The translations under genes were made by a program, and so were the position numbers. The notes beneath the pieces were generated by a model, which searched no databases, was not told where the DNA came from, and was given only the letters and a program-made list of their open reading frames with translations. From assembly GCF_963675165.1 (NCBI RefSeq), contig NC_087390.1:1693501-1757500 (forward strand): a DNA stretch of 64,000 nt, written 5' to 3'. Positions 56,714 to 64,000 of the stretch are shown piece after piece. The stretch is from Halichondria panicea (Eukaryota > Porifera > Demospongiae > Suberitida > Halichondriidae). Position 1 is the stretch's first letter; each line of letters opens with the position of its first letter.

Positions 56714-58264
56714 ATGAGACAAACTAACTCTACGAACGAAGACAGCCCTCTGGTATCAAGGAATGGCTGCAAGTGCAAGTACAGAGTGAGGTGGTTCTAT
56801 TCCAAGGGAGCTTTTCTTGTTCTGGTCTGGATCATGCTGTTGACTATATCTTGTATTTCGGTGTTTCATGTGTTCCATCGACGATCTGATGTCAAATTTG
56901 AAATTCCGAAATGGCTTTTTGTTATTCCAGTTGTTTTTGGTTTGTTGGGAGCTGTTTTCTCAGGATGGCTAGCCGACGCTAAGTTGGGGAACTACAGAGT
57001 GATGAAATACAGTTTTGTACTGTTATTTTTCTTTTGTTTACTTTTTAGTGCCATCACCCTATTTCCTGGCATTGCACATTACATGTATGTCGTGAATGTC
57101 TTCTATTGCATAGGCGGGAGTCTCTTTCTAATAGCTGTGATAGCATGCTTTGTTACCTCACTACAACTAGGCCTGGATCAGATGCCTCATGCGTCATCTT
57201 CCAATATCACTAGCTTTATTGCCTGGTTTGTATTCAGTATGTATGCTGGTGTTTGGATCCCTACTGTTGCCGATTTACCTATTAGATCTGCTAGCAGTCA
57301 ATTACCATACTGGGTTGTCCAACTGTATAGTTTACTGCCGCCTTTATGTATGAGTGTTGTTCTAATTCTTGACTTCCTTCTATCTAAGAAATGGCTGATA
57401 ATTGAGCCAAAGTCACCTCAGTCCCTCAAAACCATCTACCGTGTTCTCAAGTTTGCAGCCAAGCACAAAGCTCCCCTCAATCGTAGTGCTCTCACATACT
57501 GGGAAGAAGACGTACCTTCAAGAATGGATCTGGGAAAGTCGAGATACGGTGGACCATTCACTACAGAGCAAGTTGAAGATGTAAAGACTATCCTACGTTT
57601 GTTACCCCTCTGCTTAACGCTATGGCTTCTTGGGTGCTCACTTGCAACATTCCATCCAGTAACTTTTTCTGGTGTTTATCCCCCTGATTGGAATCTTTCT
57701 GTTTCAAGGCTCCTGTCCTTGTTTACGTATCACCAATACTGGTGTGGTGTGGTTTGGACTGTCTTTTATGAGTTTGTGCTATTCCCAGTGATACGTAACA
57801 GGCTTCCCAGCATTATTAGAAGAATTGGGATAATTTCTCTCTTTATCACAACTCTCAGTATTGTGTTTCTAATTCTGGAACTACTACAAAACAACTACAG
57901 TGATAAATTAGTTGCAATCAAGTATGTTATAATCGTCTTAAATTCAATTTCGAGAGGATTGCTCACAATGTTGCTTTTTAGCACCATGTTAGAGTTAGTT
58001 TGTGCTCAAGCTCCATACAACATGAGAGGATTGTTTGGAGGGTGTATGGTGTTGGTGTTATTTTCATCTCTTATTATTGGTTTCTATATTCCTTCAAACA
58101 GTACATTAACAACATATGGGGTTAGAGTAGGCATCAGTCTGCTTGGATTCATCCTGTACTGCCTCCTGGCTCGCTGTTACAAGAGGAGAGTTAGAGACGA
58201 GGACTACAATGCACACAGAGTGGTGGAGGAGGTTTATGATCGATACTTGTCAGCTCAGCACTGA
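56714..58264 (+). CDS. POT/SLC15-like membrane transporter, copy M (intact)
   Basis: 516 residues from ATG at 56714 (MRQTNSTNEDSPL). Complete 12-span layout with all landmarks (SGWLADAKLGNYR, LDQMPHASSSNITSF, YGGPFTTEQVEDVK, CAQAPYNMRGLFGG, the YKRRVRDEDYNAHRVVEEV tail and the SAQH end). Outward loops differ from the other copies (FHRRSDVKFEIPKW, HPVTFSGVYPPDWNLSVSR, GFYIPSNSTLTTY). The 3' flank is shared with copy A. It is the last intact member in the window. Confidence 0.82.
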   Translation: MRQTNSTNEDSPLVSRNGCKCKYRVRWFYSKGAFLVLVWIMLLTISCISVFHVFHRRSDVKFEIPKWLFVIPVVFGLLGAVFSGWLADAKLGNYRVMKYSFVLLFFFCLLFSAITLFPGIAHYMYVVNVFYCIGGSLFLIAVIACFVTSLQLGLDQMPHASSSNITSFIAWFVFSMYAGVWIPTVADLPIRSASSQLPYWVVQLYSLLPPLCMSVVLILDFLLSKKWLIIEPKSPQSLKTIYRVLKFAAKHKAPLNRSALTYWEEDVPSRMDLGKSRYGGPFTTEQVEDVKTILRLLPLCLTLWLLGCSLATFHPVTFSGVYPPDWNLSVSRLLSLFTYHQYWCGVVWTVFYEFVLFPVIRNRLPSIIRRIGIISLFITTLSIVFLILELLQNNYSDKLVAIKYVIIVLNSISRGLLTMLLFSTMLELVCAQAPYNMRGLFGGCMVLVLFSSLIIGFYIPSNSTLTTYGVRVGISLLGFILYCLLARCYKRRVRDEDYNAHRVVEEVYDRYLSAQH

Positions 58265-59160
58265 CTCAGTTTTTGAACGTATCTGTCGTTTTGTTGATCA
58301 TGCATGTTCAGAACAATAATATTGTATGTTGGTTTTGTATGTGCACATGGGAATTTGTAATTCATAAACGATGTTTGCATACAATCATTCTTTATTTGTC
58401 AGATTGACAGTCCACCCGTTCTTTGAGCTTTGTATAAAGAATTGATGTGATGTACGAATACTGAAACTATACACTGTTAATATACTTAAAATTAATAGCA
58501 ATAGATTTTGGGAGAAATCTGTATAATTATAATTATGTTGACTGTTTACTGATTATCATAATTATGGGGGTGGTTTGTTGTGTTACATGCAGTGGGGGAG
58601 TTGTGTGTCTGTTTGTCTGCATACTCTGAGTCTGCAGCTCACCTGGATACCATATAATTATAGCGCTGCATTTACAGAATGTTAGTTTTATAAGCTTTGT
58701 TTGAATAAAAGCGAGCAAAAGCTAAGAAGTTTAATTTGCACATTCGATACTATTATAAAGCGGTAGCTAGATAGTGTGCAGCTTTGATTCGAGGCACTTT
58801 ACTACACATATGGTATTACCCCACATGGATACCTATTTTGTTATCATGGGAAGAGACTCCAGGCTTATTTGCTGGCTCTATATTAATTGGATAAGATCCT
58901 TACCAACTCTATGGCCAAGACAACGACGGCCTTGGATCATTCTGGTCTCCTCTGGAGTGTGTGGCCCACAAGTTTCACATGTGTGATGTCTGGATTACTA
59001 TTCAAACCGCTTTGAGTCCAAAGTCCCTATAACCCTCCTAAAGATGATACTGTGAGCCTCACTCCAGTTCCACTTCATGATACCTTGGTGTCTTAATTAA
59101 CAATCCAGGCCTCTTCAATTGCTGGCTCTTCTGTGATCAGGTCCGGAGCTCCCAAGTGCA
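58265..59160. repeat. Copy M 3' flank, duplicated after copy A
   Basis: Counterpart of 13394-14240, including the short frame at 58774-58986. The match ends near 59130, where copy A continues into a different element. Confidence 0.6.
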
Positions 59161-59439
59161 TGCATGCTACATTCTAATGGGACTCTCTGCTGTGATTACA
59201 CTTGTAGTGTATGTCTGATCACCATGCACCACAGTGACTACCATTTTTTTAAAGCCTTGAACACAGTCCAGAGAAGATAAGTGTTAAGAATTGCCTAATA
59301 AGTCCAAGTGTAAAACTGTAAAACTGTAAAACTGTATATGGATGTGCATGGGTTTGTTTTACAAAGGGATCTTTCATGCAATATGTATGTACTGCATTAT
59401 TTGCACATGCACATATTTATCATCATTATTCTTTTCTAT

Positions 59440-60060
59440 GCAAACAATTTGGATTGTTTGAGCTTGTATACATAGAATTTACGAAAACTGAAACCCACTC
59501 TCACTTTTAATAATTATATATGAGTATGACTCATGACCATTTAGGGAAAGTAGTTGATGTTCCACTATAATGTAACGTTGTTGATTATATGAACCAGCAT
59601 TTTAGTACCTGTGCAAGAATTAAGTTTCACTCAGGAATGCAATTAATCCATGCTGTGGGCAATAATAATTATTGCTCTTAGCTATAAATAGCAAAATTAA
59701 TAGTGATGATTGTGCAGAAACATAAAAGTCTGTAACAAACCCTCTTACACCACATCCATACAGTGAATGTACAGTCTAACATGCAAATGGCTGCTTGTTT
59801 GAGCTTGTATTAACAATAGATGGAATGTACGAAAACTGAAACCCACTCTCACTCTAATAGCAACGTGACTCGTGACCATTTAGGGAAGTTGCTGATGTTC
59901 CAATATAAACCACTCATGCATGCAGCATTTAGATACATGTATAATTGTACAAGTGTGTATGTTGACTACATGCAGTTTCACTCAGGAATGCTAACTGTTG
60001 CCAATAGATATTTCTCTCTGCTATAAATTATACTACTTAAAAAAAGTATATATATATATA
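59440..60060 (+). repeat. Two orphan copies of the transporter 5' block
   Basis: Two successive matches to the conserved 5' flank (about 59440-59690 and 59790-60060), each with GAAAACTGAAACCCACTCTC and TTTCACTCAGGAATGC, but with no transporter frame behind either. The short frame 59820-60026 is part of this repeat, not a gene. Confidence 0.65.
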
Positions 60061-60165
60061 TAATATAGTTTGATTGTCTTTGGGCTTGTATTAATGTGGC
60101 ATGTATTTAAATCAATAATAGCAACATGACCATTAAAGATTTAGGAGAAAGTCGTTGGAGATCCT

Positions 60166-60205
60166 GCAGGCATTGCTCATTACGTGTATGTTGTGAGAGT
60201 AATCG
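60166..60205 (+). pseudogene. POT-like transporter micro-fragment
   Basis: About 35 bases, GGCATTGCTCATTACGTGTA followed by TGTTGTGAG, match the span 3-4 junction (IAHYVYVVS) of the intact genes. It is flanked by 3'-flank sequence like that of copies A and M, implying a nearly complete deletion of a further gene copy. Confidence 0.6.
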
Positions 60206-60960
60206 CACATCATATGGGTGTGGTTTTTTACGTTACATGCAGTGGGGTAGTTGTGTGTCTGTTTGTCTGCATAATTTTTTATTCTGCATGAGTCTGCTCA
60301 CCTGGGTACCATATAGTGCTGCGTTTACAGAATGTGAACACATTAGTTTCATTAAAATTCGTAAAAGCGACGAAAGCTAAGAAATTTACTTTTAATTGGC
60401 TACTATAATTAAATTATTATAAAGCGGTATAGCTAGATAGTGTGCAGCTTTTTTTGTAGAAATTGGATGTTGGGAAATTTAAGAAAAATGCTGGAAACTT
60501 TCCTTCCCATTTTCTTCAAATTTACACTTGCTATTGTCTTCTTTGCACTGTGTTCTTGTCATAGCATTGTTGTCTGTATAGTTTCGTTTCATATTGCTTT
60601 CTGTTAGTTGCTGTGGCTAGGTTTCCATTCATAATTATAATTATACATATTATAGTCATACTATTTATTTTTGCAACACTCTGGTTGTGAGACATAAAAC
60701 TCCGAGGGATATACATGCATGATGTAACTATTATTGACGGTAGACTGATTGTTTTGACAAAGGGAACTTTTATTACAGTACTGTATTATTTCACATTCAT
60801 CATCTTAATTGCTATGCAAACAGTTTGGATTGTTTGATGCTTTTGAGCTTGTACATGTATACATTACGAAAACTGAAACCGACTATCATTGCATGACACT
60901 TTGGCCATTGATTTAGGGAAAGTAGTTGATGTTCCACTTTAGATCCCATTTGAGTGTATT
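60206..60960. repeat. Degraded transporter flanks
   Basis: 60220-60430 resembles the A/M 3' flank (GGGTGTGGTTT, CATGCAGTGGGGTAG). 60500-60950 resembles the region before copy B (15000-15400), including GTTGTCTGTATAGTTTCG and CTCCGAGGGATAT. No gene. Confidence 0.55.
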
Positions 60961-61139
60961 TAGCAGGGAACTATGAGCTATAGTACCGGTACTATAGATT
61001 GCTCTGGGCTACAAACTACAACATTGTACATTGTATTGTGATTTACAAGAAGATACACATGTAATAACATATTGTAGCTAGATACTTTGTCTAGTAATAT
61101 AATAACAGAACTAGAATGAAAGAGAGAAGCTCTAGTTTC

Positions 61140-61450
61140 TTTTTTTGGCTTTGTTCGAATGTAGTAGGAGACGCTCCTTTTTTGGGCAGTGTGCTGTTCT
61201 TTTTTGCTGCAAGGCTGCATGGGGGAGGAGCTGGATGTATGGAAGTGCTGGGATTCTAGCTTTGGCTTCTTCATAAAGTTCCTTTCGCTTTGTTCAAGAG
61301 TAGTATAGGAGCCGCTCATTTGCTGGGCTTGTTTGCTGCAAATTATAGCTTATAGGTGTCTTCCTTTCGCTTTGTGAGAGTAGTAAGAGCCGCTGGTTTC
61401 TTAATTGGGAAGTGTGCTGGGCTTGTTTGCTGCAAAACTGGGGGAGGAGC
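61140..61450. repeat. Three imperfect tandem units of about 100 bp
   Basis: Shared landmarks are CGCTTTGTTC/GTGAGAGTAGTA, GGAGCCGCT and GGGCTTGTTTGCTGCAA, with GGGGGAGGAGCTGGATGT in two units. Minus-strand frames across them (60978-61319 and 61343-61558) reflect the repeat and are low-complexity Lys/Ser/Pro-rich; I do not call them genes. Confidence 0.5.
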
Positions 61451-61685
61451 TGGATGTTTCCGTTTTGTGGGTGGAGCTAGGACTATAATTTTGTCCATCA
61501 AACTGAGGTGGAGGAACAGGGTTGACTTGAATAGAGACCACAGATTTAGTAGAGACACAGAGATGCCAACTTCAGATATTAGTTTTTAAAAGAATAATGA
61601 TGCAGTTGCTATGTTGGCTGATATAGGTTGACTGTTGCTAAGCTAGTGCATTTCTAGTAGCCAATAGGTTTTGGGATCTAAATCA

Positions 61686-61798
61686 GTTAGAACATGTGCA
61701 TTCGGTATCTATGGTTATAGTGTCCCTCATCCCTCGGGCTAAAGCCCTCGAGCTTTGGGACACTATAACACATAGATACCTCATGCCCATGTTCTAAC
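61686..61798. mobile_element. 113-bp near-perfect palindromic MITE
   Basis: Arms GTTAGAACATGTGCATTCGG and GGTATCTATGGTTATAGTG pair with the right half (CACTATAACACATAGATACC, GCCCATGTTCTAAC) around a CCCTCGGGCTAAAGCCCTCG centre. No coding potential. Confidence 0.85.
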
Positions 61799-61990
61799 CA
61801 TAACATAATAATGTTACTGATTATGTGAACCAGCATTTTAGTACCAGCTTATATCTGTGCAAGAAATAATAAGAAATACCGTTGGCAATAATATTGCTAT
61901 AGCTATTTAGACTACATTACATCATCTGTAATTGATCTGATTGGCTAAAAACAGTAGATTACATGGAAGCATAATCTACAAGAAGGTACT

Positions 61991-62078
61991 TATTCTACAG
62001 GAAATGGGCGCATATTCTACAGGAAGTGGACACATATTCTACAGGAAATGGACGCATATTCTACAGGAAGTGACAAAT
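61991..62078. repeat. Four tandem copies of a 22-bp unit
   Basis: Units of the form TATTCTACAGGAAATGGACG + CA, with small changes, repeated four times. TATTCTAC also occurs at the ends of the palindrome at 62653-62754. Confidence 0.85.
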
Positions 62079-62652
62079 AATTTGCAGGAAGTTCTCAAAA
62101 GTTGGAATGAAATTTTTAGTGAAAGTGACAAGAAGATGACAAAAACATTATAAAAAACACAGAATGCAATAGTTTGTTCAGTCAATATCCATTTTTTCCA
62201 TGTCCACTGTTGCTTTGTATTGCTTTTTCCAGTTGGGCATGGGCAAGGGGGGCCAGGAAGCATCAAAAACACTTTAGCAGTCGCTTGACACTTTCTATTG
62301 AGTTTTTTAAGATTCCATGCCGGTCCAGTCTGCTCTATACCCCCCTCCACTCCACCACAGAGCTTCATTCTTCTTGTAGTGTTGCAGTCAGTTCTAGCAT
62401 AGTTCTAGGTTCTTTTTACTTGTCTGTTCTTTCCAGTATCTTCAAGAATCGTTTCACAAGCTTTACTAAGTTTTACTGTAGTTTTCATTGTTTTGAAGCC
62501 GTCTTCTTGTCTTTTTCTGTCAACTGGTGTCTCTCACAGCTCTCCAGCTCGCACAAATTCAATTTCTGTTGCTACGCACCAAACCTGGCTTTTTATAACC
62601 ACGCCTCGCGCATGCGCAATGAAGTCCAAGTTAGATAGACCACACCCACTCG
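62079..62652. other. Spacer, no confident gene
   Basis: Open frames on both strands (62174-62638 plus, 62039-62368 minus) overlap one another and contain low-complexity, Phe/Ser-rich or Lys-rich sequence with no motif. Nothing further is seen. Confidence 0.45.
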
Positions 62653-62754
62653 TAGAATATGCGTCTTAGTAACCGCCTTGATTACGGTTAGATTCCCTCG
62701 GCTTTGCGCCTCGGGCTAACCGCAACCGCGGAGGTTACATAGACGCATATTCTA
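62653..62754. mobile_element. 102-bp palindromic MITE
   Basis: Ends TAGAATATGCGTCT / AGACGCATATTCTA with inner pairs GTAACC / GGTTAC and GGTTAG / CTAACC around CCCTCGGCTTTGCGCCTCGGG. The centre resembles that of the element at 61686-61798, so the two are probably related. Confidence 0.85.
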
Positions 62755-63180
62755 CTCTTAGGTGTAGTCTACACAGCCAAAAATCCACAGGGCGTGTCAG
62801 GTCCGTTACATGTCCGTTACAGGACGTTTACCACATCCTGATACGGGACCGTTGGGTAGACACTACTAAACCGGCCGTTCACATACAGCCTGTAAACAGC
62901 CCGTACAAACGGCCTGTATTCAGCCTGTATCATACTGTTCTCATGCACAATTTAATAAGCTAGTATATCATGCTTCAAAAGGTCACAATTCAAAGACAAA
63001 GAAGACAAAAACAAGATATATTAATTTCTGTTCAGCTACATTATATAATTATGTCTCTCATTATCATGTCCGTGTCTTCACATCCCACGGTGGCACTGCA
63101 GATAAAAACAACCAGTTGAACCGTACGTTAACGCCACATAAGTATACTAACTTACTGTATTTATATTCGTCTTGTTTTTG
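62755..63180. other. Spacer with short CAGCCTGTA-type repeats
   Basis: GTCCGTTACA occurs twice near 62800-62823, and CAGCC(C/T)GTA occurs four times at 62895-62940 alternating with CGGCC. No gene. Confidence 0.5.
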
Positions 63181-64000
63181 TGCAGATACACAAAGATAGA
63201 CTCTGAGGAGAAGAGGCTGGGAATTGTACAAAAAATACACCACTGCTTACCGGCGTACTATGAAGTCAGCTTGAAGGGCCGTTCTTCATCTCCGAGATAG
63301 CTCGCCAGCTGTACACTAATAATACTTATTCACATAGATTAAACTAAGTTGCTTACCAGGCAATTGTTGCATTCTCTTTATCATTCGTCTAAAAACTTCA
63401 ATCTATGAGGCATATAATGCATCACCAAACACATACAAAATAATGGCACTTACCTAACACATCCAGACTCCAACTCGGCATGCCAATAAAGAAATCTATT
63501 AAATAACATGTGTAACGAGTGCTAAAGATGAAAACAATAAACAAACCTTGAGTTTTGCAACATCTGAATAAGAGTTAGGAGATTAAAAGAAGAACACACC
63601 ACTGTGAATAATCTTACCGGCGTACTATGAAGTCAGTCAACAGCTTACAGTGTGCTGTACACATTACAAGGGCTCTTTTTCATCTCGAAGATATCTCGCA
63701 ACTGTACACCAATACGCTATTCACACAGATTACATAGTTGCTGAATTTTCTTACCAGGAAACTGTTGCTTTATTTTTAGTTCATTCTTCTGACAACATCT
63801 AGTGTCTACAGAAGCAATAACGTATCACAAAACACAATAGAACAGTGGCACTTACGTAATTAGTCCAGACTTCAACTCGGCAGCATTATCTAAAGTCAAT
63901 TTGATCGCATGTTTAATATGTGAATGCTAGTGAAAGAGAATAACAAACCTGGGAGCATTCTTCAACACCTCTTTATCAAAAGTGAAAAAACTTCAGATGG
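63181..64000 (-). other. Tandemly duplicated exon-like units, gene edge
   Basis: Two blocks (about 63240-63560 and 63615-63965) repeat the same order of short units, each ending in a minus-strand donor. In the right block the units are CTCCCAG|GTTTGT; an exon with GCCGAGTTGAAGTCTGG and donor AC|GTAAGT; an exon with AAGCAACAGTTTCCTG|GTAAGA; then GCGAGATATCTTCGAGATG and an end in CGCCG|GTAAG. Spliced in phase, the right block reads AAELKSG, then CCQKNELKIKQQFP, then ARYLRDEKEPL and stop. The left block has the same pieces with a broken phase. This looks like the 3' part of a minus-strand gene that enters from beyond the window, with its last exons duplicated. The product is unknown. Confidence 0.35.

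Noticed and set aside
60978-61558. Two Lys/Ser/Pro-rich minus-strand frames
   Set aside because: They coincide with a three-unit imperfect DNA tandem repeat, which explains both the length and the periodic peptide.
62174-62638. 154-codon plus-strand open frame
   Set aside because: Phe/Ser-rich, overlaps equally long frames on the other strand, and shows no domain. Absence of stops seems due to composition.

Overview
The window is eukaryotic and almost certainly metazoan. It has AT-rich intergenic DNA, protein genes with short introns (44 to about 170 bp, GT-AG), a TSSK-type kinase pair and many small DNA transposons. Codon and repeat texture plus the kind of genes present make a demosponge my best guess. 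That is inference, because nothing here identifies the species. I saw no operons, CRISPR arrays, rRNA genes or tRNA genes.

Layout. 1-5.1 kb has no convincing gene. 5.1-8.9 kb holds an ankyrin-repeat gene (-), a four-exon TSSK-like kinase (-) and a divergently transcribed intronless TSSK-like kinase (+). The two kinases share a 311-bp intergenic region. 8.9-11.6 kb has weak evidence for a small spliced gene. 11.6-23 kb and 40.3-58.3 kb form two blocks of one gene family: single-exon transporters of the POT/SLC15 (PTR2) type with 12 predicted membrane spans. I count five intact genes (about 511-519 aa) and eight broken copies, one inverted. 23-40 kb is a transposon-rich island. It contains a Merlin/IS1595-type transposase remnant, hAT-like elements, MULE-like elements with exact 9-bp target-site duplications, a USP plus PHD-finger remnant, one intact type II membrane protein with a DDD motif, a frameshifted transposon-type gene on the minus strand, and a Helitron-like 3' end carrying a gene for a 23-residue-repeat protein. 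58.3-64 kb holds orphan copies of the transporter genes' flanking DNA, palindromic MITEs, short tandem repeats and, at the right edge, a duplicated set of small exon-like units.

How it fits together. The window records birth and death of a transporter family. Copies were duplicated with their 5' flanks, inverted, converted to one another, and disrupted by mobile elements and many micro-insertions. Residues that differ between intact copies lie mainly in predicted outward-facing loops, whereas the cytosolic loops are nearly invariant. Because the paralogues act as empty sites for one another, several transposon families can be delimited to the base with their target-site duplications.
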